A stretch of 64,000 nt of DNA. Origin: DASWNP01 sp036399175. Lineage in GTDB: Bacteria; Acidobacteriota; Blastocatellia; Pyrinomonadales; Pyrinomonadaceae. Location: the NCBI GenBank assembly GCA_036399175.1, contig DASWNP010000010.1, positions 1-64,000 of the forward strand. The letters run 5' to 3'. The position numbers and the translations under genes were made by a program. Shown one piece after another: positions 50,522 to 59,137 of the stretch. Below the pieces are notes generated by a model that saw only the letters and a list, made by a program, of their open reading frames with translations, made no database searches and was not told the origin of the DNA. Every line of letters starts with the position of its first letter. Positions within the stretch are counted from its first letter, which is position 1.

Positions 50522-51778
50522 CTATTCGTATCTGAGCGATTCGATGGGGTCGAGGCGGGCGGCTTTCCACGCAGGCCAGAGGCCGAAGATGAGGCCGATG
50601 CCGACGCTGGCGACGAAGCCTGCGACGGGAGCCCAGAGCGGGACGTAGGAGGGAATGAAGATTTTGATGAGAAGCGTCGTCGCCCAGCCGAGGCCGAGGC
50701 CGAGCAGTCCGCCGACGCCCGTCAGAGTCATCGCCTCGATGAGAAACTGCCAGAGAATGTCTTTGCGCCGCGCCCCGATGGCCTTGCGCACGCCTATCTC
50801 GCGCGTCCGCTCCGTTACCGAGACGAGCATAATGTTCATCACGCCGATGCCGCCCACCATCAGCCCGACGCTTGAGATGGCAACCATCGCCAGCGCCACC
50901 CCGGCCGTTATCGAGCGCACGTTCTGAATGACGGAATCGGCGGTCTCAAGCCCGAAGTTGTTCGGCTCGCCGAAGGGCACGCGCCTGCGAACCCTGAGCA
51001 AGTCCGTCACCTGATCCTTCGCCTCCTGCATCATGTTCGGCTTGGCGACGGCGAGGATGAAGATGTCGGAGGCGTTCGGCTTGAGCTTGCGCGCGACGTT
51101 GAAGGGCACGAAGATGCCGTTGTTCAGGTTGTCGCTGCCAGAGCCTCCGCCGAGAAACTGCTCGCGCATCTCCAGCGCCCCAACGACGCGAAACTCCTGC
51201 CCGCCGATGTTTATCGTCTGCCCGACCGGCGACCCCATCGGAAAGAAATCCTGCGCCACCTGCCCGCGCACGACGCAGACGTTCTGATTAGTATCGTTCT
51301 CAAACTGAGTGAAGAAACGCCCGTCGGAGAGCACCTCCTGGCCGGAGCGCATGTAATCGGGCAGCGTGCCTTCGAGCCTCACGGCTTCCGAAGTCTTGCC
51401 TCTGGTCGAGACCTTCAGCTTCTGTCCGAAGAAGTTGTTGCTGATGTCGAGGAAGGGAACCGAAAGCTCGATGGTCGGCAGCTCGGCAATCGCCAACGCA
51501 TCATCGTAGGTCAAATCCTTTCGCATCCGCTCTTCGCGCGTCAGTCGCAGGCGAATGCCGGGCTCGTACTTCGAGATGAAAAGCGAGCGCGTGCCGAAGG
51601 ATTCAATCTCCTTCTTCAAAGTCTCGTCGATGCCGCTGATAATCGAAGCAATCGCCATCACCGTCCAGACGCCGATGACGACGCCGATGACCGTCAGGAA
51701 CGAGCGCAGCTTGTTGGCGCGCAGCGTGGCGAGCGCCATCTTCAGGTTTTCGTAGATGTCACTGCGGAGTAACTTCAT
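50522..51778 (-). CDS. MacB-type ABC transporter permease
   Basis: FtsX-like permease with an N-terminal MacB periplasmic core domain. One helix near residues 25-50 (FLTVIGVVIGVWTVMAI) precedes a periplasmic region of about 220 residues; three C-terminal helices follow (ITAGVALAMVAISSVGLMVGGIGVMNIML and two more). Text such as VSVTERTREIGVRKAIGARRKDIL is diagnostic. Length is 418. It follows a second permease gene on the same strand. Neither gene encodes an ATPase domain, so the ATPase must come from elsewhere; an adaptor gene starts at 62,367. Confidence 0.9.
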   Translation of the reverse strand: MKLLRSDIYENLKMALATLRANKLRSFLTVIGVVIGVWTVMAIASIISGIDETLKKEIESFGTRSLFISKYEPGIRLRLTREERMRKDLTYDDALAIAELPTIELSVPFLDISNNFFGQKLKVSTRGKTSEAVRLEGTLPDYMRSGQEVLSDGRFFTQFENDTNQNVCVVRGQVAQDFFPMGSPVGQTINIGGQEFRVVGALEMREQFLGGGSGSDNLNNGIFVPFNVARKLKPNASDIFILAVAKPNMMQEAKDQVTDLLRVRRRVPFGEPNNFGLETADSVIQNVRSITAGVALAMVAISSVGLMVGGIGVMNIMLVSVTERTREIGVRKAIGARRKDILWQFLIEAMTLTGVGGLLGLGLGWATTLLIKIFIPSYVPLWAPVAGFVASVGIGLIFGLWPAWKAARLDPIESLRYE

Positions 51779-51785
51779 AAGAATA

Positions 51786-51905
51786 AAGCTTTCAGCAATC
51801 AGCTCTCAGCAATCAGCCAAACCGAAAAGCTATCGACGGTAAGTTTCCAAGCTAGTGCTTCATTCAGCCGTTCGGCTGAACGCTGAAAGCTGAAAGCTGA
51901 TTGCT
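51786..51905. repeat. Heptamer inverted repeat, CAGCAAT/CAGCTTT vocabulary (copy 3)
   Basis: Left arm 51786-51818, right arm 51874-51905, with an additional small hairpin (TTCAGCC-GTTC-GGCTGAA) in the middle. The right arm overlaps the stop codon of the upstream permease gene. Confidence 0.85.
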
Positions 51906-53139
51906 ACTCGGCGCGCAGCGCCTCGATTGGGTCGAGCCTCGCGGCCTTCCATGCGGGGAAGATGCCGGAGAGGATGCCGATGATGCCGGAGACGGAGACG
52001 GCGATGACGACGGCTGTCGGCGACAAATATGTCGGGATGACGAAGGATGAGACCACCCGACCCAAGACCCACGCGATGATGACGCCGGTCGCGCCGCCGA
52101 TGGCCGAGAGCGTGACGGCCTCGACGAGAAACTGCTTGAGCACGTCGGCGCGTCGAGCGCCGAGCGCCTTACGGATGCCTATCTCCTTCGTCCGCTCCGT
52201 CACCGAGACGAGCATGATGTTCATAATGACGATGCCGCCGACGACGAGCGCGATGGCCGGGACGGCAATCGCCACGATGAAGATTGAGCCGAACAGACGG
52301 TCGCGCAAGCCCGTGATGGCGTCGGGCGTCATAATGCCGAAGGTGTCCTTCTCGCCCGGCTGCAAACGCCGACGCTGACGCAAGACCTGCCGCGCTTCTT
52401 CGACGGCTTCGGCGAACTGTTCGTCGTTCCTCGCCGTGCCGAGAATGTAGAAGGAGCGCCAGCGGGTGAGTTCGCCGAAGTTGCGCCGGTAGGTTCTCAA
52501 GGGGATGGTGACGAAGGTGTCCTGCGGGATGCCGAGCACCGTCCCCTTCGCCGTCGCCACGCCGACCACTCGATAAGGCAGCCCTTCGATTGTAATTTCC
52601 TGGTCGATGGCCGCGCCGCGCGGGAAGAGTTTTTCGGCCACGTCGGAGCCGACGTAGGCGACGCGCATGGCGTTCTGGTCTTCGTTGTCGCTGAAGTAGC
52701 GTCCTTCGGCCACGTCAACCTTCTCGATGTCGGCGGCGATAGCCATTGCTCCGTCAACGGGCACTTCTTCCAAAAGCTCCGAGCCGCGCTTGAGCTGTGC
52801 GCGAGTGGGTCGCGCCTTGCCGCCGAGCTTATCGGTCAGCGTCAGGCGCGAGCGCAGGTATTCGTAATCCTCCATCGTCAATTCTTTGTTGCGACGCTGC
52901 GCGGCGGCGAAGGTGTCCGTGTCTTTGAAATCCTCGAACGTGAAACGCTGGATGCTATAAGCCTTCGCGCCGATGCGCGCGATTTTCTCATCGACGTAAG
53001 TGTTGAAACCCTGAATCAGAGAGACCACGACGACCACCGCCGCGACGCCGATAATCATGCCTAAGAGCGTCAGCGCCGAACGCAGCTTGTGCGCCCAGAT
53101 GGCCGAGAGCGCGAGTTTGAGAGTTTCGATAAGTTTCAC
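51904..53139 (-). CDS. MacB-type ABC transporter permease
   Basis: Second FtsX/MacB-like permease, 411 residues, transcribed ahead of the one at 50.5 kb. N-terminal helix RSALTLLGMIIGVAAVVVVVSL near residue 22, a periplasmic core of about 230 residues, and three C-terminal helices containing IVIMNIMLVSVTERTKEIGIRKALGARRADVLKQ, shortened to VTERTKEIGIRKALGARR. Its periplasmic region contains QQRRNKELTMEDYEYLRSR-type charged text not found in the first permease, so the two may form a heterodimer. Export of a peptide, lipid or drug is likely but the substrate is open. Confidence 0.9.
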   Translation of the reverse strand: MKLIETLKLALSAIWAHKLRSALTLLGMIIGVAAVVVVVSLIQGFNTYVDEKIARIGAKAYSIQRFTFEDFKDTDTFAAAQRRNKELTMEDYEYLRSRLTLTDKLGGKARPTRAQLKRGSELLEEVPVDGAMAIAADIEKVDVAEGRYFSDNEDQNAMRVAYVGSDVAEKLFPRGAAIDQEITIEGLPYRVVGVATAKGTVLGIPQDTFVTIPLRTYRRNFGELTRWRSFYILGTARNDEQFAEAVEEARQVLRQRRRLQPGEKDTFGIMTPDAITGLRDRLFGSIFIVAIAVPAIALVVGGIVIMNIMLVSVTERTKEIGIRKALGARRADVLKQFLVEAVTLSAIGGATGVIIAWVLGRVVSSFVIPTYLSPTAVVIAVSVSGIIGILSGIFPAWKAARLDPIEALRAE

Positions 53140-53190
53140 GGTGTTGCTATTACGTTACAGAAAAAATTTGGTTGCAAAAGACGTTGATTA

Positions 53191-53267
53191 GATGACAGAC
53201 GCCGAATGCCGGATGCTGGTTAAAAACCGTAGCTTCTGTCTTTCTCAGACATCCGGCCTCCGTCATC
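53191..53267. repeat. Degenerate inverted repeat, GCCGAAT/GCCGGAT vocabulary
   Basis: Arms 53191-53219 and 53246-53267 pair imperfectly; units GCCGAAT, GCCGGAT. It is the weakest member of the series. It lies between a permease start and the L,D-transpeptidase gene, which diverge. Confidence 0.6.
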
Positions 53268-53404
53268 TATATTGCTAGAATCGCGTGTTTATGGCACATT
53301 CTGGCTCGCCAAAGAGGGGACGGCGCAAGACTGGGTTTCCTTTGAAAAGCTCGCAGTTGGTCTGTCGATGAGCCTGAGAAATCAGTCGCTTCGGGCGCGC
53401 ACGC

Positions 53405-54067
53405 ATGAAGAAGATTTTGGGCTTGATTCTTGTCGTCCTGACGCTCGCTTCGGCGGGCTGCATGGCGTTGCGCGGGCAGACCGAGCAGCCGTCGCCTTCG
53501 GGAGCGCGAACGTCGAAGCGCGAAGACGCAAGTGTGCAGCAAGCGTCCAACGCGTCCACGTCTGCGTCCGAACGCATAGCGCGAACGCCTCTCAAGCTCC
53601 CGCTCGTCAAGCCGAAGATAATCGTCAGCAAGAGCCAGCGCCGCCTCGACCTCTACGAGGGCGAGCGCCTCGTACGAACTTACAAAATCGGGCTCGGCTT
53701 CAATCCGACGGACGACAAAACGCGCGAGGGCGACGGCGCGACTCCCGAAGGCGACTTCTACATCTTCACCAAAAACAGGCGGAGCGCCTTTCATCTCTCG
53801 CTCGGCGTCAGCTACCCGAACGCCGAGGACGCCGAGCGAGGCTTGCGCGACCGCTTAATCTCCAGGAAGCAGTATCTTCAAATACTGCGCGCCGTCGAGA
53901 GCAAGCGCACGCCGCCGCAGTACACGCCGCTCGGCGGCCTGATATACATTCACGGCGGCGGCGCGAGCCGCGATTGGACTTGGGGCTGCATCGCACTTGA
54001 GAACGAAGACATGAGCGAACTCTTTGACGCCGTGCCCGTAGGGACAGCCATTCGCATCGAGCACTAA
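53405..54067 (+). CDS. L,D-transpeptidase (YkuD family) lipoprotein
   Basis: Envelope enzyme that forms 3-3 peptidoglycan cross-links or attaches proteins to the wall. An N-terminal lipobox LASAGC (Cys19) suggests a lipoprotein. The YkuD domain covers residues 78-218: IIVSKSQRRLDLYEGERLV at its start, TPEGDFYIFTKN and the catalytic IYIHGGGASRDWTWGCIAL with nucleophile Cys in WGC and the upstream His. Length is 220. It is convergent with nothing; upstream is a divergent gap with a degenerate palindrome. Confidence 0.9.
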   Translation: MKKILGLILVVLTLASAGCMALRGQTEQPSPSGARTSKREDASVQQASNASTSASERIARTPLKLPLVKPKIIVSKSQRRLDLYEGERLVRTYKIGLGFNPTDDKTREGDGATPEGDFYIFTKNRRSAFHLSLGVSYPNAEDAERGLRDRLISRKQYLQILRAVESKRTPPQYTPLGGLIYIHGGGASRDWTWGCIALENEDMSELFDAVPVGTAIRIEH

Positions 54068-54113
54068 GCTCGAACCTCGAAGAACTCAAATCTCTGAATG
54101 GAGAGATTAAAGA

Positions 54114-54157
54114 GACTTCTGACTCCAGACTCTCAGACTCCAGACTCCAGACTTTTT
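54114..54157. repeat. Single-armed GTCTGGA-family array
   Basis: Units of GACTCCA/GACTCTC type (the complement orientation of the 50.4-kb element) end in T6 at 54152-54157, five bases before the next ATG. No partner arm is present. Confidence 0.6.
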
Positions 54158-54161
54158 TCGT

Positions 54162-54620
54162 ATGGACAACGAAGAGATTGCGCGGCGATTCGAGCGGCTG
54201 GCGATGTTGTTGGAGATTCGCGGCGACGACCGTTACCGCGTCCGCTCATATCGCAACGCCGCCGAGATGATTGAGACGTGGCCGAGGCCGCTCGCGGAGA
54301 TAGCGTCGGAAGAGGGCGCGAAGGGTTTGCAGGAGATACCGGGCGTCGGCAAGGCCATCAGCAGCAAAATCCTAGAGCTAATCGAGACGGGCACCTTCGA
54401 GGCGTGGGAAAAACTGACAGCCGAGACGCCCGCCTCCGTCCTCGACCTCCTCCGAATCGAAGGCATCGGCATCAAAACCGCCTCCACTCTCTACCAGCAA
54501 TTCAAAATCTCCTCCCTCGAAGACCTGCGCCAATTCGCCGACGGCGGCGGCCTTGAGATGGTCGATGGCCTCGGCGAAAAATCCTCCGAGAGAATCAAAG
54601 CAAGCCTGAGAAGAAAGTAA
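54162..54620 (+). CDS. Helix-hairpin-helix protein like the N-terminal domain of PolX
   Basis: A 152-residue DNA-binding protein resembling the first 150 residues of bacterial PolX (Pol beta-like): NEEIARRFERLAMLLEIRGDDRYRVRSYRNAAEMI, shortened to its LLEIRGDDRYRVRSYRNAA core, GLQEIPGVGKAISSKILELIETG (HhH 1) and LLRIEGIGIKTASTLYQQF (HhH 2). The nucleotidyltransferase and PHP exonuclease parts of PolX are absent, and the protein ends in RIKASLRRK with a normal stop. It therefore looks like a stand-alone lyase/DNA-binding domain rather than a truncated polymerase. ATG 54162 follows a T-run without a clear ribosome-binding site. Confidence 0.82.
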   Translation: MDNEEIARRFERLAMLLEIRGDDRYRVRSYRNAAEMIETWPRPLAEIASEEGAKGLQEIPGVGKAISSKILELIETGTFEAWEKLTAETPASVLDLLRIEGIGIKTASTLYQQFKISSLEDLRQFADGGGLEMVDGLGEKSSERIKASLRRK

Positions 54621-54706
54621 AAGGGCAAAAGGAAAAAGGCAAAGGTGAAGAAGAAGCTCTTGGCTTCAATCGTCACCTTCGCCTTTTGCCTTTTGCCCTT
54701 CTTTAG
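54611..54706. repeat. Heptamer inverted repeat, GGCAAAA vocabulary (copy 2)
   Basis: Core arms 54623-54648 and 54673-54698 plus flanking complementarity. The stop of the HhH gene (54618-54620) and the stop of the opposing phosphatase gene (54703-54705) both fall within the element. Confidence 0.88.
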
Positions 54707-56403
54707 CTCTTTATTCTTTTGACGATGACGAGCGTAATGTCATCGACGGCGGCTGTGCCCTGCGCGAACTTGGTGAGGGCTGATTCGATGCGGTCGCGGA
54801 TGCCTGCGGCCGAGGCGTCGATGTTCTGCAAGGCGACCTGATGGAGACGTTCGGGGCCGAACTCTTCGCCCGAAGGGTTCTGCGTTTCGGTGACGCCGTC
54901 GGAATAGACGATCATTACGTCGCCGGGCTGGAGCTGCGTGCGTCCTTCGCGGTAGTCGGCGTGCGGGATGATGCCGAGCGGGATGCCGCCTGCGGCGAGC
55001 TGCTCGACCGTGCCCGCTTCGTGAATGATGAGCGGCGGGTTGTGGCCTGCGTTGAGAAAGGCGAGCGAGCCGGTGGGCGGGTCAAGCTCGGCGTAGAAGA
55101 GCGTGACGAAGCGATTGGCCGGAATGTTGGCGGCGAGGTAGCTGTTGACCGCCGCGATGGTTTCGGCGAGCGACTGATGCGAAGCGACCTGCGCGTGGAT
55201 GGCCGCGTGCAGCGAAGACATCAGGAGCGCGGCGGCCGTGCCTTTGCCCGAAACGTCGCCGAGCGCGATGACCATGCGCCCGTCGGGTCGGCGGATGAAG
55301 TCGTAGTAGTCGCCGCCGATTTCGTAGGAGGGAAAGCTGATGCCCTGTAGCTCGTAGCCGGGGACGACGGGCGGCGCGGTCGGTTGGAAGCGCTGCTGAA
55401 TCTCGCGTGCCAGTTGCAGCTCTCGCTCGAAGCGCTCGCGTTCGAGATGTTCTTCGAGGAGGCGCGCGTTTTCGACGCGGATGGCGGCGACCGAGCCGAG
55501 CGTGGTCAGAACTTTCAAGTGGTCTTCGGTGAAACGGGATTCGACGAGCGGCGAATCGGCGTAGATGAGACCGAAGATGCGCTCGCCGACGCCTAAGGGT
55601 ACGGCGAGCACGGAGCGGATGCCCTGAATCGCCATCGTCTGGCTCATAAAGCGCGGGTCGTGCTGCGCGTCGGAGGTCAAGACGGATTTGCCCTGCCGGA
55701 TGACCTCTTCGATGATGGTGCGGCTGACTCGTATCTCTCCGATTTCACCGCGACGGTCGCGCAGCTCCGCCACTCTCGGCTGAAGCTCGCCGCCCTCTTC
55801 CCTGAGCATAATCAGACAACGCTCGGCGGGCACGGCCTCGAAGACGAGCGAGGCCACCTGCCGCAAAGTCTCGTCGAGCGTGGCCGAAGCCAGAAGCGTC
55901 ACTCCCACCTTGCTGATGAGGGCGAGCAGGTCGCTCTGCTCCGTGACGCGCTTCGGCATGAGGCTGCTGCCGGAGGTCTGCGTGCGCGCGCCTTCGATGG
56001 CTTCCAGGAGGCCGGAGGTGGTGCGATGGCCTGAGTCGAGCGCGATGGTCGCTTCGGGGATGGCCGCCGGAGCATCGACCGAAATCATGGTCGAGCCGCC
56101 GCCGGTCAGAAAAGATTTGTCTCTATACTCAATCTCGGTTTCGCCTATCTGGATGCGCGTGCCGGGCGCGAGCGGGATGGGGTCGCTGACGCGCACGCCG
56201 TTCATAAACGTGCCGTTGGCCGAGCCCAAATCCTGCAAGTAATACATGTCGCCCTCGCGCCTGACCTCGGCGTGGACGCGCGAAGCGAACGGGTCGGGCA
56301 CACAGATGTCGTTACGCGCCGAACGCCCAATCGTGATACGCAGACGCCCCAACGGATACGTGTCCGCCGGGCGGTCAGGGTAATTGATGATGAGTTCAGA
56401 CAT
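54703..56403 (-). CDS. FHA-GAF-PP2C (SpoIIE-type) protein phosphatase
   Basis: Signalling phosphatase of 566 residues. Residues 1-95 are an FHA domain (ITIGRSARNDICVPDPFASRVHAEVR, DLGSANGTFMNGVRV), binding phosphothreonine peptides. Residues 160-310 form a GAF domain. The C-terminal 230 residues are an SpoIIE/PP2C-like phosphatase with metal-binding text: GGDYYDFIRRPDGRMVIALGDVSGKGTAAALLM, cut here to ALGDVSGKG, and VMIVYSDGVTE. It is the last gene of the operon that begins with an FHA protein and the Ser/Thr kinase, so it may dephosphorylate that kinase's targets. Confidence 0.92.
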   Translation of the reverse strand: MSELIINYPDRPADTYPLGRLRITIGRSARNDICVPDPFASRVHAEVRREGDMYYLQDLGSANGTFMNGVRVSDPIPLAPGTRIQIGETEIEYRDKSFLTGGGSTMISVDAPAAIPEATIALDSGHRTTSGLLEAIEGARTQTSGSSLMPKRVTEQSDLLALISKVGVTLLASATLDETLRQVASLVFEAVPAERCLIMLREEGGELQPRVAELRDRRGEIGEIRVSRTIIEEVIRQGKSVLTSDAQHDPRFMSQTMAIQGIRSVLAVPLGVGERIFGLIYADSPLVESRFTEDHLKVLTTLGSVAAIRVENARLLEEHLERERFERELQLAREIQQRFQPTAPPVVPGYELQGISFPSYEIGGDYYDFIRRPDGRMVIALGDVSGKGTAAALLMSSLHAAIHAQVASHQSLAETIAAVNSYLAANIPANRFVTLFYAELDPPTGSLAFLNAGHNPPLIIHEAGTVEQLAAGGIPLGIIPHADYREGRTQLQPGDVMIVYSDGVTETQNPSGEEFGPERLHQVALQNIDASAAGIRDRIESALTKFAQGTAAVDDITLVIVKRIKS

Positions 56404-56410
56404 GATAGTT

Positions 56411-56500
56411 AAATGATGAATGATGAATGCGGAATGATGAATTAAAAGACAAAAGCTTTTTGGTTTTCATTCATCATTCCACATTCCGCATTCATCATTT
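56411..56500. repeat. Heptamer inverted repeat, ATGATGA/ATGCGGA vocabulary (copy 5)
   Basis: Left arm 56411-56448, right arm 56469-56500. Unit order is ATGATGA, ATGATGA, ATGCGGA, ATGATGA on the left and differs on the right, where ACATTCC replaces one unit. It lies between two genes of the signalling operon. Confidence 0.88.
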
Positions 56501-58435
56501 CTATTGATTTCTCAGTCGATCATATTCTTTGACGAGTTGTTCTTCGTAGCGCTGCGCCTGGGAGCGGAATCGTCCGCCTTTGGCGTTCTGGAAATATTGT
56601 AGCGCCTGGACAAGCTCGGCGCGCTGGAGGCTTCTCGGGTTGCGGCCTTCGACGATGCTGAGCGCGAGATAATAGTAGGCGTCGCGGTTGCCCTTGCGCG
56701 TCGCGGCGCGAAACTCGTTGAGCGCCGCCGCGCGGTTCGCCGACCAGAGCTGTTCGCCGCGTTGGAAGTGCTCGCCGGCCGAGAGGTCTGCCTGCTGTTG
56801 TGCGGGCGGGGGCGTCGGCGCTGGCGCGGGCGGAGGCGTCGGCTGCGGCTGCGCGGGCGGCGGCGCAGCCTGAAGGGTCGCGGGAGAAGTGGACGCGTTC
56901 GGCGTGCGGTTTTGTGCGAGCTGTTCGGTCGTCTGCCGTGCAGTCAGGGGGCTCGGCATGGGCGTCGGCGACACGGAAGGCGCGGACAACTCGGAGAGCT
57001 TTTGACGCGCGGCGCTCGCTATCTCGGCGAAAGAGGAGGAGGCGAGACGTTCGTAGAGGGGGCGCGCTTCGTCGTTGCTTCCCGACAGGCGCAGGGCTTC
57101 GGCGTAGGAGAGAAGCTCGTTGTCTGTGAGCCCGGATTCGCCGCCGAGGGCGACGAGGCGTCGATAGCTGGCGACGGCTTCGGCGTAGAGGCTTTCGTCG
57201 AGTTGTGCGCGTGCGAGCGCGCGCCACCCTTCGGCGTCGCGCGGGTCGGCTGCGACGGCGGCGCGAAACTCTTCGATGGCTTCCCGACGCCTGCCGCTAT
57301 CGAGCAGAAGGTCGCCGAGGCGTCGGTGCGCCTGCGGGTTGGAAGGCTCGAGCGCGCTGGCTTCGCGCAGGCGCGCGATGGCTCCGTCGAGGTCGCCGGA
57401 AGCCAGAAGCGCCTGCGCTTCGTTGAGCTTCTCTTCAAACTGTTGCCGGGCGTCGGGCGCGGCGGGCTGAGACGTGCCCGCGTCGGCGGCCTCGGGCGCG
57501 GACTTGCGGAAATAACCGACACCTAGCCAGACGGCGACGATGGTGATGAGCAGAAGAAAGACTGCGCCTGCGGCGGCGACGAACCAAAGATAAGCTTTGG
57601 GCTTCGGCGCTTGAGCATGAGGCTGAGCGGCGGCGTGCGGCGACGGCTGCGCTGCATGAGCGGCGGCGTAGTTCGGCTGGTGCTGCTGCTGCGAAACGGG
57701 ATAACCAGGCTGCTGGCTCGAAGCGGCGCGAGGCGCGGGCATCGTCTGAGAGAAATCCGGGGTCGGACGTTGCCATGACGGCTGCGACGGCTGCTGCTGG
57801 TGCGGGAAGACCTCCGACATCGGCGGCACGGTGAAATTGTCTATCAGCGTAGCTTCCATCTGCGACGAAGGAGCTTCTGGCAGACGCGACGAAGGAGTTT
57901 CCGGTAGCTGCGAAGAGGGAGCTTGCGGGAGCTGTGACGAATGAGTTTCGAGGCGTGGAACCGTGACGGTCAGGTCTTCTTCATCTTCAGGGCTGTTTCC
58001 TTCGAGCTTCGCGCTGGGCGGAAAGATGGGTCGCCCCTGCGCATCAATCGGGTAAGCGATGGTCGAGTTGATGTCGAAGCTCTCGGGCGTGCTCGCTCGG
58101 GGAGGCTGTTCGTCGCGCGGAGTCGAAGCGTCTATGTAGGCGACGGTGGCGTTAGGGTCGAGGCTCTGTGAGGGAAGGCCGGAGGAGGGTCTGAGCAGTT
58201 CGTCGAGTTCGGCGCGGTTGACTCGCGCGGTTTCGCCGCCAGGTCGGCGCGCGTCTTCGGGCGCGAGGCCGTCGGTCGGGCGCGCTTCGCCGGTGAGAGG
58301 GATGGTCTTGGCGATGGGCGAGACGGAATCCGAGCCGTCGTCGGCGCTCGCCCCGCGCAGAGGCATCCCGCAACGGCGACAGAAACGCATCTCCGGCGCG
58401 ACTTCGATGCCACAGCTTGGACAGGTCTTTGTCAT
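56501..58435 (-). CDS. Zinc-ribbon membrane protein with TPR repeats
   Basis: A 644-residue protein. An N-terminal zinc ribbon (CPSCG at 5-9, CRRCG at 19-23) is followed by a long disordered Pro/Gln/Ser region to about 280, one transmembrane helix (residues 290-312), and a periplasmic part with two to three TPR units (about 340-440: AQALLASGDLDGAIARLREASALEPSNPQAHRRLGDLLLDSG, shortened to LLASGDLDGAIARLREA). A Pro-rich linker and another helical repeat (LSAGEHFQRGEQLWSANRAAALNEF) end the chain. It probably scaffolds envelope proteins under control of the neighbouring kinase and phosphatase. Confidence 0.75.
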   Translation of the reverse strand: MTKTCPSCGIEVAPEMRFCRRCGMPLRGASADDGSDSVSPIAKTIPLTGEARPTDGLAPEDARRPGGETARVNRAELDELLRPSSGLPSQSLDPNATVAYIDASTPRDEQPPRASTPESFDINSTIAYPIDAQGRPIFPPSAKLEGNSPEDEEDLTVTVPRLETHSSQLPQAPSSQLPETPSSRLPEAPSSQMEATLIDNFTVPPMSEVFPHQQQPSQPSWQRPTPDFSQTMPAPRAASSQQPGYPVSQQQHQPNYAAAHAAQPSPHAAAQPHAQAPKPKAYLWFVAAAGAVFLLLITIVAVWLGVGYFRKSAPEAADAGTSQPAAPDARQQFEEKLNEAQALLASGDLDGAIARLREASALEPSNPQAHRRLGDLLLDSGRRREAIEEFRAAVAADPRDAEGWRALARAQLDESLYAEAVASYRRLVALGGESGLTDNELLSYAEALRLSGSNDEARPLYERLASSSFAEIASAARQKLSELSAPSVSPTPMPSPLTARQTTEQLAQNRTPNASTSPATLQAAPPPAQPQPTPPPAPAPTPPPAQQQADLSAGEHFQRGEQLWSANRAAALNEFRAATRKGNRDAYYYLALSIVEGRNPRSLQRAELVQALQYFQNAKGGRFRSQAQRYEEQLVKEYDRLRNQ

Positions 58436-58480
58436 CCTTTTATCTCTGGCGAAGGCTTTCGAGTTGCAGGTCGGAACGCT

Positions 58481-59038
58481 TCAGGGCGTGCGTGGCGCGC
58501 GCCGCGCCTTTGCCGATGCTCTGCCCCGGTCGCGCACGACGACGGTTCCGGCGACGTAATCATGCAGGGCGCGCCCCTGTAGGTTGAAGGCCGCGAAGAG
58601 AAACCCGAGACCGAAGGTCAGGAGCGTCAGCGCGTATCCGACGAAATGCCGGAGGCATGCGCGCCCGAAGCTGATAGGCGTGCCGTCGAGTCGCTCGATG
58701 CGCAAGCCCGTCACCCACTTGCCGAAGGTGCGCCCGGCGAGCGAGGCCAGTACGACGAAGTTCAAAACGGCCAGCGCCAGCGCCGACATATAGCCGAGCG
58801 TGAGAGCCGTCTTGCCAGCCCATCGCCCGCCGTCGTCGAACATGCGCGCCAGAATCGTCGAGAACGCGAGCACGGCGACGACCGCCGTGTAATCGACAAG
58901 CAGCGCGCCGCAACGCAGAGAGAAAGGCGCGCGCACAATCTTCGCCGACGGGCGCGGCGCCGCACCGTCCTTCGTCAAACGAGCTTCGTCTCGCATCTCT
59001 CTACGCGCGCCAGCCGCCTGTTCTATTTGGGCAGTCAT
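58481..59038 (-). CDS. RDD-domain membrane protein
   Basis: 185-residue membrane protein with three or four helices and the RDD signature: RCGALLVDYTAVVAVLAF (Arg-xx-Ala-xx-Asp layout), then FGKWVTGLRIERLDGTPISFGRACLRHFVGY. RDD proteins are small transporters or regulatory membrane proteins; the substrate is not known. An N-terminal cytoplasmic segment of 40 residues is Arg-rich. It lies between the kinase gene and the zinc-ribbon/TPR gene on the same strand, an arrangement common for kinase-associated RDD proteins. Confidence 0.82.
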   Translation of the reverse strand: MTAQIEQAAGARREMRDEARLTKDGAAPRPSAKIVRAPFSLRCGALLVDYTAVVAVLAFSTILARMFDDGGRWAGKTALTLGYMSALALAVLNFVVLASLAGRTFGKWVTGLRIERLDGTPISFGRACLRHFVGYALTLLTFGLGFLFAAFNLQGRALHDYVAGTVVVRDRGRASAKARRAPRTP

Positions 59039-59043
59039 TCCTT

Positions 59044-59134
59044 AAGCTTTCAGCAATCAGCTTGTCAGCCTCTCAGCCATACAAGCGTCACCTTTATTTC
59101 GGCTGACGGGCTGAACGCTGAGTGCTGACGGCTT
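59044..59134. repeat. Heptamer inverted repeat, CAGCAAT vocabulary (copy 4)
   Basis: Left arm 59044-59078, right arm 59101-59134, imperfect; loop of 22 bases. It fills the gap between the kinase and the RDD gene inside the signalling operon. Confidence 0.8.
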
Positions 59135-59137
59135 GTT

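Noticed and set aside
50522..53139. Tripartite MacAB pump with the adaptor at 62 kb
   Set aside because: The genes are on opposite strands and 9 kb apart, and no ATPase gene is complete in the window; association left as a possibility only.
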